A DNA stretch of 36,829 nt, taken from assembly GCA_903824965.1 (NCBI GenBank), contig CAIJYR010000094.1, forward strand, positions 1 through 36,829. Direction: 5' to 3'. The translations under genes and the position numbers were made by a program. Below the pieces are notes generated by a model. The model was given only the letters and a program-made list of their open reading frames with translations. It was not told where the DNA came from and did no database searches. The stretch is from an uncultured Thiotrichales bacterium. Its GTDB lineage: Bacteria; Pseudomonadota; Gammaproteobacteria; CAIRSR01. Every line of letters starts with the position of its first letter. The first letter of the stretch is position 1. This document shows positions 7,291 through 15,981 of the stretch, one piece after another.

Positions 7291-8298
7291 CCTGAGTTTA
7301 CTTTCTTCCATATCAAACAGAATTTGCAACATTCGTCGTTGGAACAACGTAGCACGATCCTCCCAGCCAACCGGTGGTACCAACTCCCCTGTCGGTCGCC
7401 CCAGCAACCACGCAGACAGTGCTTGGTGCAGATAGTTCGCATAAGAAACAGGCAAGTCCCCATAGAATGGATCGGGATCCAAGTCGTATATCCACGGTTT
7501 CCCCTCTTTTTCGACGAACAACACCATCCCCCATTCGATGCCCAAAGTTCCTTGCATCGTTCGTCCCACCTCGTCCAAATAGGCAGGTAATTCCGTCGAA
7601 CAGAATCCCTCTAGAGCCTCCACTTCTCGACGTGGCAGTTGTTGTCGAAGCACGAGAATGGGCTTGCCACCCACAAAGTAAGCACGCATCAGGGGGCCGG
7701 GCACCACCTCCGCCAGCAAAACAGGGGGCCTGTCAAGGGCGATCAGGTGGCGGCGCTGTTTGGCACCGAACCATTGCCAAGCCGCTCGGCCCGTGGTGGG
7801 ACGCCAGACCACCGCTCGGTTGTTCGCCGTAAAATCCTCAACAGACGCACCCTCGTTGCTGCACAACAACGCCGGAACACGTATCCCCGATCGACGGATC
7901 TCCTGCAACCAGGTGGGTAACAGGAAGGCATGCAAGAGCGCCTCTCGCGTGGGAATGACGCGATTCCCCCACCGCTGCAGGTGAAGCAGTGCGCTGAACA
8001 AAAAACTGAACCGTTGCTGCTCCTCCACATGCCTGGCTTGCCACAAACCCCAATCCTGCACACCCACCGAGGCTGGCAAAGGTGGATCGGCATAGGCAAG
8101 CCCATGGATATACACCGTTTGCACCGTTCGAAGATCAATGCCGTTCCAAAGCAGTGTATTGTCTTGCAACGTTACGCGATCCTCGTCAGGGGATGCAAAG
8201 GTCAGGTGACAAACGCTGCCGGGTGCCAACTGCTCAGCCACTTCAAACAGTCGGCGTGCCTGTTGTGAAAGGGGAGGGGACAGGATTGCAAGATCCAT
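7282..8298 (-). CDS. divergent ATP-grasp-like protein
   Basis: A 338-aa cytoplasmic protein whose layout fits an ATP-grasp ligase of the RimK/graspetide-ligase type. It has an N-terminal Rossmann-like region (DLAILSPPLS), a lid helix (NRVIPTREALLHAFLLP, about 112-128), GIRVPALL (138-145), a VVWRPTTGRAAW nucleotide-loop region (163-174), LLAEVVPGPLMRAYFVGGKPILV (194-216) and a C-terminal acidic motif YDLDPDPFY (271-279) in place of the usual ExN metal-binding pair. The usual lysine is Arg (R166). The family assignment is by pattern only. ATP-grasp enzymes join carboxylates to amines and are maturases of several peptide natural products; beside a C39-peptidase exporter this suggests peptide modification, but no precursor was found. 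It starts 89 bases after the third tolC gene. The altered metal ligands could mean a changed or lost activity. Confidence 0.55.
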   Translation of the reverse strand: MDLAILSPPLSQQARRLFEVAEQLAPGSVCHLTFASPDEDRVTLQDNTLLWNGIDLRTVQTVYIHGLAYADPPLPASVGVQDWGLWQARHVEEQQRFSFLFSALLHLQRWGNRVIPTREALLHAFLLPTWLQEIRRSGIRVPALLCSNEGASVEDFTANNRAVVWRPTTGRAAWQWFGAKQRRHLIALDRPPVLLAEVVPGPLMRAYFVGGKPILVLRQQLPRREVEALEGFCSTELPAYLDEVGRTMQGTLGIEWGMVLFVEKEGKPWIYDLDPDPFYGDLPVSYANYLHQALSAWLLGRPTGELVPPVGWEDRATLFQRRMLQILFDMEESKLRPE

Positions 8299-8387
8299 GG
8301 TCGGTTGCTACCTTTGGTGTTGCTGAAGACGCAAAGATCAACGGGACGGCCCACGTTCCTGGAACCGCCCCGCAGTGAAGCACAGGC

Positions 8388-10310
8388 TTATTTGCCTTTA
8401 CTTTCCTTGTTGGTACTAAAATAATTCAGCAGTCCTTGCCGATCCAACAAGGTGAGGCGCTGTTCATCAAACGTGGTCAGTGAGGTTCGATCGGGATAAC
8501 GTGCAGCCAGCACCCCTTCTTGCGCCAGGAGATTGGTCTCTGCCTGTTTTGCAGCGACACGGGCCAAAGCCCACTGTTGCCGTGCGTGGTTCAGGGCACG
8601 AGCGGCGTCGATCACCTCAAAATAGGTCGCATTACCGATTTCATCCAAGCGTCTTTTGACCCGTTGATACGCTTCCTCCGATTGTTCTACTGCATGTTGG
8701 GTAGAGACCACCTGTTCACGCGTAGCAATGACTCCCACCACAGCCTGATCCACTGCGACTTGCACCTGATTCACCATATCCTGTTGGGAGGCTTGGCTGC
8801 CTTCAAGATTCGCTTCATCCAAGGCCAACTGGGCTTTCTTGGCGCGGTTTTTCCACGGATAGGCATAGTTCACGGCAAACGAATTGGAGAGTGAATCGGG
8901 CCTGAAAAGATTCGAGAGTGAATTGAAAGGGGACTTGTAGCCATACGGATTGCCCTGCTGACCCAGCTGTATCCCCATAGTCATGTTCAAATCTGGCCGC
9001 GTTTGATGACGACTGTATTCAGTCTGGATCTCACTGGATTCCAAGGCCACTTGTGCAAGGTGCAAGGCTGCGCGTTTTTCTTGCGCGGTACTCTGGGCTT
9101 TGGCTAGATCGAAACTTTCTGGTTTTTTGCCCAGTGCTTCCCAGAATCCAGCGGGTACGTAGATTGTATTGACCGCCAAGGGATCCTCAGAGATCAAGAC
9201 CGCCAACGTGTTGGATGCACTGAGAAAAGCACTCCGTACCTGTTCTTCGGCGAGTGCTGCCTGATCCACTTCATGTTCGACTTGGGCTTTGTCGTACCGC
9301 GTAGCCGCACCCTTTGCGAACAGTTCCTCGGTACGTTGATCCAGTGTCTTCATCAAATCAAGATTTTGGCGAGCGACCGCCAGGTTTTCCAACGCACCCA
9401 CCAGGCTCCAGTAAGCCGTGTCCACACTCAAGAGGGTACTGTCGATGGCTGCTTTCAACGTCCAAGAAGCCATTTCTTTTTGTTTTTTTCTGAGCAATAT
9501 CGCGGTTTCATTGGCCGCCTTAGGACCAAAATCCTTGGAGCCTGGGATCGGCACCGACAAGTTCATCATGAACGAACTCGACCAATCAGCGCCAAGACTC
9601 AGTCCGTTTTTGTAGTAGACCGCTTGATCCTTGGTCGTGACCCCAAGGCTCACACTGCTCCCCCACGGCAACTGCTGATCGACAGACACGGAATATTGCA
9701 AACTCTTCGGATCAGCCGTATTCATCCCTCGGGAAACACCCGTGCTGGCGTAGTTAATGCCAGTCAATGGCCCTTGACTTGAATAAAGGTTCTGAAAGAC
9801 GATTTGCGTTTCATAGTACGTTGCATTGGGTGGTGCTGGTAATACAATAGGCTGTGATACGGAGGTTTTCAATGTCACCGTTCCCACAAAGGTACGATCG
9901 TAGGTTCTGTTGTCATTAAAGGTCACGCCCACCGTAAAGACCGGATCGAAAACCGCTTCTGCTTCGCGGAGGACTTGTGTGGTTGCCGCTTCATTGCCGC
10001 TGATGACGAGCAACGACAGGTTGTGTCGTAACGCTTCTAGGGCAGCCTCACGCGCATCGATGGTGCGCACGGTACGCCCTCGCAATGCCTCCCACGCACC
10101 GCTGTCTTTCCCTGGTGCTTGGATGAGGGCTTGGCGTTGACGCTCAGGGTCGGGTGCGTTGGGATTCAACAGCTCTCCGAGGGTGACGGTCTTCGCGGCG
10201 GGAGGTTCTTCTTTCTTGCCCACGGGTTGGGCTACGGGTTGGGCTGCGGCGGCCATGGCGACAGCCAGGCCGATCAAAACACCCATTGGTTGACCAAAAC
10301 GGTATTTCAC
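8388..10310 (-). CDS. TolC-family outer-membrane channel, third paralogue
   Basis: A 640-aa protein with a signal peptide (MGVLIGLAVAMAAAAQPVA) and TolC/OEP organisation: two long coiled-coil repeats with barrel strands, for example LDLMKTLDQRTEELFAKGAATRYDKAQVEHEVDQAAL and the matching C-terminal helix VKRRLDEIGNATYFEVIDAARAL. It is longer than classical TolC (about 430-490 aa) because of an N-terminal domain shared with its two upstream paralogues: LRGRTVRTIDAREAALEAL, then NLSLL and EAEAVFDPVF. It starts at GTG 10310 in a GTGA overlap with the preceding tolC stop, so translation is coupled. It would be the outer-membrane exit duct for the HlyD/ABC exporter. Why three different versions exist is unknown. 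Confidence 0.93.
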   Translation of the reverse strand: MKYRFGQPMGVLIGLAVAMAAAAQPVAQPVGKKEEPPAAKTVTLGELLNPNAPDPERQRQALIQAPGKDSGAWEALRGRTVRTIDAREAALEALRHNLSLLVISGNEAATTQVLREAEAVFDPVFTVGVTFNDNRTYDRTFVGTVTLKTSVSQPIVLPAPPNATYYETQIVFQNLYSSQGPLTGINYASTGVSRGMNTADPKSLQYSVSVDQQLPWGSSVSLGVTTKDQAVYYKNGLSLGADWSSSFMMNLSVPIPGSKDFGPKAANETAILLRKKQKEMASWTLKAAIDSTLLSVDTAYWSLVGALENLAVARQNLDLMKTLDQRTEELFAKGAATRYDKAQVEHEVDQAALAEEQVRSAFLSASNTLAVLISEDPLAVNTIYVPAGFWEALGKKPESFDLAKAQSTAQEKRAALHLAQVALESSEIQTEYSRHQTRPDLNMTMGIQLGQQGNPYGYKSPFNSLSNLFRPDSLSNSFAVNYAYPWKNRAKKAQLALDEANLEGSQASQQDMVNQVQVAVDQAVVGVIATREQVVSTQHAVEQSEEAYQRVKRRLDEIGNATYFEVIDAARALNHARQQWALARVAAKQAETNLLAQEGVLAARYPDRTSLTTFDEQRLTLLDRQGLLNYFSTNKESKGK

Positions 10311-12268
10311 CGCTGCGTTCCTCCATTGTTAGCGAACATACCCAACACACCGGCCGCTGCCAACCGTTGTACTCGTTGTCGATCCAAGGGGGTTTCTGCG
10401 GTCACTTCGCCGTAACGACGGGGTAATAGACCCGCAGCAGCAAGCAATTGTGCCCACGATTCGCGGTACGAAATCTCTGCATCCACTTGTGCCAACTCGG
10501 CCTGTAGCACCGCTTGACTCTTGCTGACGATCTCATACTCCGTGACGGTACGTGCCTGTTGACGGTCTTTTGCTTTGCCATAAGCCACACGGGACAGTTC
10601 AGCCGCTTTTTTGGTCACTGCCAGTCGTTCACGGTTTGCGAGCAGCCCCGCAATGCTGTCATTGATGTTTTGTGCCACACTCAACTGGGCTTGTTCCCGC
10701 TGCGCAGTGCTTCCGGCCAACGCATGGTTGGCAGCGTCGAGATTTGCTTTAGCGGCTCGATTACCCACAGGGTAGGTGTAGTAAAGGCCATAGCTCTGTG
10801 TAATCGCATCGGGGGAGGCCAAGTTTCGGAGAGAGTCTGGATAGCCACCGTAGCCGAAGATTTGGTTACTCTGCGCGAGCGTAACACTTGCACTCACGCG
10901 CAGATCAGGACGCAGACCATTGTGGCGTTGACGCTGGACAAGCTCCGCCATTTCCACTGCCACTTCTTGGGCTTGCACGCTCGGACTGCTGAGGCGTGCC
11001 TCCTCGACAATCGTCATCCAGGAGGGGTCTTCTTTGAGCTTCAGTTGACCACTGTACCCTGTGGGCAGCAACAAATCGGCCCCATCCATGCCAATCAGTG
11101 CCTTTAGGGAGGCACCGGCACTGACAAAAGAAGCCCACGCCTGTTCTAGGGACGCCTGAACCTGTGCTTGCTGGGCATCCACCCGTGACTGCTCATAGAC
11201 GGTCACGGTTTTGAGATCCAGCAAGCGATGGGTGATGGCGCTGAGTTTGTCGATCTGCTCGGCATTGTCTAGATAGGAGACCAAGTACCGCAGGCTTCTG
11301 ACCAGCTCCCAATAGGCGAGATCCACTTGGGAGAGTGTGCTGTTCAGGGTGGTTTGCACCTGCCAGTAGGTATAGCGATCGGACAAAGCGGCCAGGTGGC
11401 GATTCACGTTGTCGCTGTTTAGATCCCCAAAACCCTTGGTAAACGGCACTGGTGTCGAAAAGGAGGCCGAGAGGTTGGAGACCCAGGGGAGCTTATAGGG
11501 CAACTGAACCCCTTGAAACTCGAAGAAGGTTTGTTGCACGGTGGTCTGTTGTGCAATCTCGAAAGAACCTCCCCAAGAAAGTTCCTGATCCAACCGGAGT
11601 TGATAGCCACCACCGCCTGCATAGGCAGAAGCGGTACTCGCCTGGATTTTTTTGGTGTAATACCCTGCGGGGCGTGCTTGGTTGAGCGTAAGAGAAGCAA
11701 TGGGGTACGCAAGACCGAGCTGGGTGCCTATTAGAGAGTGGGAACTTACGGGTTGTGGATCAACGCAATTCGTACCCTGGGCATCACACGCCGACGCTGG
11801 AACCTCTTTCGAATACTCCTGGTCATGTGTCGAGCGGTCATAGGCCTCTTGTCCACTTCCGCTGACAGTGAGTCGGATCACGGGATCAAAAACGGCCTGT
11901 GCTTCTTCTAGGACGGCATCCGCCACCCGCTCAGAGATTTTACCCTGCAGGATGGATAGATTTTTTTCGATCGCACGCAATGCTGCTTGATGGGCATCGA
12001 TGGTCTTCCAAGTGCGTCCTTTGAGAGACGCGGGAAGGCCCTTGGTGGCCGTGTCGATGAGAGCGTGCAATCTCCGTGCGATCGTTTCTTCCTGTGCGCG
12101 TCCGGCACCGTCTTCCATGGCCATACTAGCGTCCAACACGCTGCTTTGAACCGTATTCTGTATGGTTTTTGGTTTTTCTTCTGAGCCAACGACGGCCCCT
12201 GCACTCAAGGCGATCGCGATCCCAATCGCTATGTTTTTCCCAAAACGGCCCTTCGATGCTGGCTTCAT
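10307..12268 (-). CDS. TolC-family outer-membrane channel, second paralogue
   Basis: A 653-aa protein with a signal-like N-terminus (IAIGIAIALSAGAVVGS) and the same N-terminal module as its neighbours (LKGRTWKTIDAHQAALRAIEKNLSIL, EAQAVFDPVIRL). Two OEP repeats follow: LSQVDLAYWELVRSLRYLV with a long coiled-coil to about residue 360, and a second from about 480 to the end (TVTEYEIVSKSQAVLQAELAQVDAEISY). The extracellular or barrel part carries a CDAQGTNC pair that could form a disulfide loop. The ATG at 12268 overlaps the TGA of the first tolC gene (ATGA) with GAAGG about 10 bases upstream, and its own stop overlaps the start of the third. Tight coupling of all three argues for balanced synthesis. 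Confidence 0.93.
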   Translation of the reverse strand: MKPASKGRFGKNIAIGIAIALSAGAVVGSEEKPKTIQNTVQSSVLDASMAMEDGAGRAQEETIARRLHALIDTATKGLPASLKGRTWKTIDAHQAALRAIEKNLSILQGKISERVADAVLEEAQAVFDPVIRLTVSGSGQEAYDRSTHDQEYSKEVPASACDAQGTNCVDPQPVSSHSLIGTQLGLAYPIASLTLNQARPAGYYTKKIQASTASAYAGGGGYQLRLDQELSWGGSFEIAQQTTVQQTFFEFQGVQLPYKLPWVSNLSASFSTPVPFTKGFGDLNSDNVNRHLAALSDRYTYWQVQTTLNSTLSQVDLAYWELVRSLRYLVSYLDNAEQIDKLSAITHRLLDLKTVTVYEQSRVDAQQAQVQASLEQAWASFVSAGASLKALIGMDGADLLLPTGYSGQLKLKEDPSWMTIVEEARLSSPSVQAQEVAVEMAELVQRQRHNGLRPDLRVSASVTLAQSNQIFGYGGYPDSLRNLASPDAITQSYGLYYTYPVGNRAAKANLDAANHALAGSTAQREQAQLSVAQNINDSIAGLLANRERLAVTKKAAELSRVAYGKAKDRQQARTVTEYEIVSKSQAVLQAELAQVDAEISYRESWAQLLAAAGLLPRRYGEVTAETPLDRQRVQRLAAAGVLGMFANNGGTQR

Positions 12269-14382
12269 GGTTGGGTACCTTCTATGCCCTGTGCCATACG
12301 CAGGAGCGCATAGGCCTGACGCCGCTGCACGGCGGCTTGGACCATTGCGAGTTGCGCTTGGTTGAGATCACTCAGCTTTTGGAGCAGCTCAAACTGCGTC
12401 ACCTGTGCGTTGTTCATCACGGACGCATTGTTCATCACCGGAAGGGATCCTGGCGGATTGGCGTGCGGGCTTACCGATACAGTCGTCTGCGTCGACGGGG
12501 TGGATTCAGCCTCGTCCTGTGGGGTGGGCAATGGATTCATCGGCGGAGCGCCAGGGGGTATCGCCCCTTTGATGACCCCGGGTGGGCGCGGCTGCACGGT
12601 GCCCACGATCCCATCGGAACTGGTCGGGATCGCCGATGTGGAGGGGAGGTGGTGGGGTGGCGCATTGACTTGCTGGAGTTGCTGTTGTTGGCGGCCGGTG
12701 GCTTTGTCATACGAGGTACGCGCCAATTGTAGCGTAGCCTGCGCAAACCGCATTTGCGCATCGCCGCTACGCACGGCCGTAATGGCGTCTTGGACATCCC
12801 TGGTGACTTGTTGGCGTGCTGTCACCAGCGCGTCTTCTGCCTGTTGCTGTTGAATCCGTGCGCCAGCCAAGCGTGCTTTTGCATCGTGACGACCGAAAGG
12901 GTAACGATAGAAAACACCGATGGCCAGATTTCCGTAGTCTGGGGTCTTCAGATTGGAGACTGCTTCTCCCATAGACGGGAATCCAACCGTTGTGTTGACC
13001 TCTCCGATGCTGGTCGAAAGGGTCAGTGTAATATCTGGACGCAGTTGGTTGTGATAATAACGCACATTGGTAATGCCCGATTCGACCGCTGCCGCCTGAG
13101 AGCGCAACTCACTGCGTTTCTCGACCGCAGTGGCCAATGCCTGATCGACCCCCACGGTACCGATTTCTTCTTGGGTAGCATCGTAGGCAATGGGTAGGAT
13201 CAGGGTATTGGATTCCATGCCCAACAAATAGCTCAATCGATCGGAAGCTTGTACCAAATTTTTCCAATTGACTTCCCAATTCCCCTGTGCGGAGGCCAGA
13301 TTCGCATTGGCTTGGGTCATATCATACTCTGTACGCAATCGATTGCGGTAGAGTCTTTCTACTTCTCTTTGTATATCGCTCAGGGTTTGCACATATTCCT
13401 TGCCATAGACAACCCCCCAGACTTGCTGTACCAGGTTCCAATAGGCCTGCTCAACGCTCCCAAGGGTCTGGTTGAGTGCGGTTTGGTAATCGGCTTTTGC
13501 TTTTTGGTCGGCAACCTCAGCGAGTGATAACGCAACGGACGAAGCGGCACCTTCTGCGCCGAATCCTTTGGTGTAGGGCAGTGGAGTGGAGAGCTGCACA
13601 CTCAGGGTGGACGTCCACTTGAGTTTATCGCCCATGGGGACGAGTGTTTCCCCAGGGGGAAGGACATACCCTGGTGGACTGTTCAGCACTGTCAGACCCG
13701 TTGAGAACGAACTACCCCAACCAAATGCTTTGCTCACACCAAACGAAGTCTTCCAAGATTTCGTCCACGAGGGCGAATCGTAACTCGCGTTTTCGGACTT
13801 GGTGGCGTAATAAGGAGTTCCCAGGCATGTCATTTGTGCGAAATCGATGCTAATACAACCGGCCGAATCGGGTTGACCCGCCACCGACGAACCCGCTTGA
13901 CCAAACTCAACGCCAGTAGGGGCACTCATGCGCCACCGCGTGATGCTATCCACCCGATCAAAGGTTCGGGTACCGGAACCGGAAAGCGCAACCTGAAGGG
14001 TCGGATCGAAAGCAGCTTTGGCACCCACGACATTTGCGGCTGATGAACCCTGCGCTTCTACCAGGGCACGCAGGGCAGGATTTTCGCTTTTTGCCCGTTT
14101 GAGTGCTTCTGATAACGCAAGGGGGACGACCGTACGTTGATGCAACACCCCGCGCAGACCGGTCGTTGCGCCGTTCAGCGCACCCTCTACGACCTTTCGT
14201 GCTTCATCGGCATCGAACAATCCAATGTGTGCTGCTTCTTGGGTAGCGGGGGGGGTTGGCGGCTTTGGTTTTGCCTTGGGCTTTGCCGATCCCACGGCAT
14301 CCGTCTCCGTGTACAGCAGCCCCGCGAGGGACAACATGAAAAAAAACCGACCGCCCTTCGTGAATCTCTTGCGGGAACGCAT
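12265..14382 (-). CDS. TolC-family outer-membrane channel, first paralogue, with Pro-rich insert
   Basis: A 705-aa member of the trio, with a signal segment (FFMLSLAGLLYTETDAVG) and the shared N-terminal module (LHQRTVVPLALSEALKRAKSENPAL, GAKAAFDPTLQV). The OEP repeats are recognisable (LGSVEQAYWNLVQQVWGVVYGKEYVQTL and MRFAQATLQLARTSYDKATGRQQQQLQQV). Unlike its paralogues it has an insert of about 90 residues rich in Pro, Thr and Ser (about 560-650) before the last helix, including a short duplication (VMNNAS VMNNAQ). The insert would fall at the periplasmic end of the coiled coils, where the channel docks to HlyD. GAG lies seven bases before the ATG at 14382. The FHA gene ends 62 bases upstream, so it probably belongs to the same operon. 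Confidence 0.92.
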   Translation of the reverse strand: MRSRKRFTKGGRFFFMLSLAGLLYTETDAVGSAKPKAKPKPPTPPATQEAAHIGLFDADEARKVVEGALNGATTGLRGVLHQRTVVPLALSEALKRAKSENPALRALVEAQGSSAANVVGAKAAFDPTLQVALSGSGTRTFDRVDSITRWRMSAPTGVEFGQAGSSVAGQPDSAGCISIDFAQMTCLGTPYYATKSENASYDSPSWTKSWKTSFGVSKAFGWGSSFSTGLTVLNSPPGYVLPPGETLVPMGDKLKWTSTLSVQLSTPLPYTKGFGAEGAASSVALSLAEVADQKAKADYQTALNQTLGSVEQAYWNLVQQVWGVVYGKEYVQTLSDIQREVERLYRNRLRTEYDMTQANANLASAQGNWEVNWKNLVQASDRLSYLLGMESNTLILPIAYDATQEEIGTVGVDQALATAVEKRSELRSQAAAVESGITNVRYYHNQLRPDITLTLSTSIGEVNTTVGFPSMGEAVSNLKTPDYGNLAIGVFYRYPFGRHDAKARLAGARIQQQQAEDALVTARQQVTRDVQDAITAVRSGDAQMRFAQATLQLARTSYDKATGRQQQQLQQVNAPPHHLPSTSAIPTSSDGIVGTVQPRPPGVIKGAIPPGAPPMNPLPTPQDEAESTPSTQTTVSVSPHANPPGSLPVMNNASVMNNAQVTQFELLQKLSDLNQAQLAMVQAAVQRRQAYALLRMAQGIEGTQP

Positions 14383-14444
14383 AGGTGCTCAGTTCCATAG
14401 TGGATATTGGGAGTTTCCCGTTGGCTACTGCCAACCGCTGTCAT

Positions 14445-15884
14445 CTACCTACGTATCCAATAATCAACGATCTTGATGTCATTGCTGTCGATGTCTTTCG
14501 CCATCCGACCGAAGAAGGCATAGTGGCCTGAGAGCTGCTTATCATAGTTCTGCTGGCATTGTACGAGTTTATCTTTTGATCTCTGAATATCACCCAGTAC
14601 AATCGCGCTGGGACGATCAGCCACCGCAGTCGAACCAGTGTTTTTAAAACGCAGGGCAAAATCTTTGATTTGTATCAAGGCATCGGCCAATCTTAGCAAA
14701 TGCACCACCTCATTGCCGACAGCGTCGCCCGTAATCTCAGGACAAACCGATTGAGCCGCTCCGCCCTGGAGGTTTTCCATTTCTGGGAGGGCTAATGCGC
14801 CGATGGCACGCCCTGCATCCGTTCGCACACGCAACGCTTTTTGTATATCACCAAGGGCGAATGCCGCAGCCAGATCACGCTCGAACAACCAGAACAGAAC
14901 CTGAGCCTTCCTTTCACGGAAACCTTCGGTATTCTGCGGATAATCATGGATCAGGAGATCCGCTCTCGCCAACAGAGTACGCAACTGATCCCGTTGATCA
15001 TCGCTAGCCGTGCTGTCTGTATGACGCACTGACTCATGGGCATCAAGAAACTCATTGAGTTCATTCTGATATTTTTTCTCTTGGTCAACGATGACTTGTG
15101 CACTTTGGTATACGGAATACAGATACCCCAGTCCACCCAAGACGAGGATCATCAAGAGTGTACCCACGGCACTCTTGGTTTTTTGCGATACCCGTTCTCT
15201 GGTCGATGCCTGTTCAACCGCCTTCCGATGTGCCGACTGTGGTTCAGGTGGTTCTGGAACATCGGCGGTTTTCGGGTGGTGCATGACCAAATGGATGGCT
15301 TTCAAATCTTGCTGGTTGTTCTGATCCCGCGCAAACGGCATCATGGTGCGATCGCTCTGCAACTCTTCCTCTGTCACGGGGGGAGCGACCTTGCGTGCAG
15401 GAGGAGGCGCTTTCGGCTTCGGGGCCGCTTTGGGTTGCATCACAGTCCTGTCGACTGCATCGCTCCCCACTTCTTCGTAACGGAACTTCAAGGAGGCAAA
15501 ACAGACCTCATCGTGTGACTTGAGGATCTTGGGCGATTCAGGCGGTATATTTTCTGAACCATTGATGGTGGTTCCGTTGCTACTTCCGCGATCTTTGACG
15601 AGCCAATGACCTCCGCTCGAAAAGAGCTCCGCATGCACACGGGAGAGGCCCTCATAGGCAATGGGGACAACGTTTGGCAGCGGTGGGGTAGTGTCCTGCT
15701 TACGTCCAATCACAACGGGCTTGCCGGTCAACTCGATGGACAAACCAGTGCCGACGCATCCCGCTTTTTGGGGTTCCAAGCAGACAAGACGAGCCTGCGG
15801 TGGTGGGGCCGACCCCTGTGGAACCGCACGATGGGTACCCGATGCGGTCATCACAGTCTGATCAGAAGTATTGTCTGAAGTCAT
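14445..15884 (-). CDS. FHA-domain single-pass membrane protein
   Basis: A 479-aa protein. Residues about 45-137 form an FHA domain with the core phosphothreonine-binding residues (G60-R61, S81-x-x-H84, SSNGTTING 101-109). A Pro/Ala-rich linker leads to one transmembrane helix (239-258, AVGTLLMILVLGGLGYLYSV). The C-terminal 220 residues are predicted helical and coiled-coil and are not recognised. Three similar motifs, DQTVM (8-12), DRTVM (145-149) and DRTMM (178-182), flank the FHA domain and could be phospho-acceptor sites read by it or by a partner; no kinase gene is present in the window. The ATG at 15884 is preferred: GGAG of the structured leader ends seven bases before it. An in-frame TTG one codon earlier is less likely. 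Its position between transporter and channels suggests a regulatory or assembly scaffold. Confidence 0.88.
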   Translation of the reverse strand: MTSDNTSDQTVMTASGTHRAVPQGSAPPPQARLVCLEPQKAGCVGTGLSIELTGKPVVIGRKQDTTPPLPNVVPIAYEGLSRVHAELFSSGGHWLVKDRGSSNGTTINGSENIPPESPKILKSHDEVCFASLKFRYEEVGSDAVDRTVMQPKAAPKPKAPPPARKVAPPVTEEELQSDRTMMPFARDQNNQQDLKAIHLVMHHPKTADVPEPPEPQSAHRKAVEQASTRERVSQKTKSAVGTLLMILVLGGLGYLYSVYQSAQVIVDQEKKYQNELNEFLDAHESVRHTDSTASDDQRDQLRTLLARADLLIHDYPQNTEGFRERKAQVLFWLFERDLAAAFALGDIQKALRVRTDAGRAIGALALPEMENLQGGAAQSVCPEITGDAVGNEVVHLLRLADALIQIKDFALRFKNTGSTAVADRPSAIVLGDIQRSKDKLVQCQQNYDKQLSGHYAFFGRMAKDIDSNDIKIVDYWIRR

Positions 15885-15888
15885 CAAT

Positions 15889-15968
15889 GTCTCCGAGAAA
15901 CCCCGCAGGGCGGGGATGAAAGGAGACGGTTTTTAACCGTCGGTGTTCAGGTGCCGGTCTTTCCCGGC
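15889..15968 (-). promoter_or_regulatory. structured 5' leader element, copy 1 (upstream of FHA gene)
   Basis: On the minus strand this 80-base element starts GCCGGGAAAGACCGG, a small hairpin (15964-15968 with 15953-15957). ACGGTT-AAA-AACCGT follows (15935-15940 with 15926-15931). The last stem pairs GTCTCC (15927-15922) with GGAGAC (15894-15889) around an inner CCCCGC/GCGGGG hairpin (15915-15910 with 15906-15901). GGAG in the closing stem is the ribosome site of the FHA gene, so folding hides it. The hairpin-2 and closing-stem sequences share two bases, allowing a switch. Copy 2 lies at 24948-25035 with the same layout and the same distance to its start codon. The alternative is a remnant right end of an IS200/IS605 (TnpB) element, whose ends also carry such hairpins. 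Confidence 0.65.
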
Positions 15969-15981
15969 CATCAACCCACCC

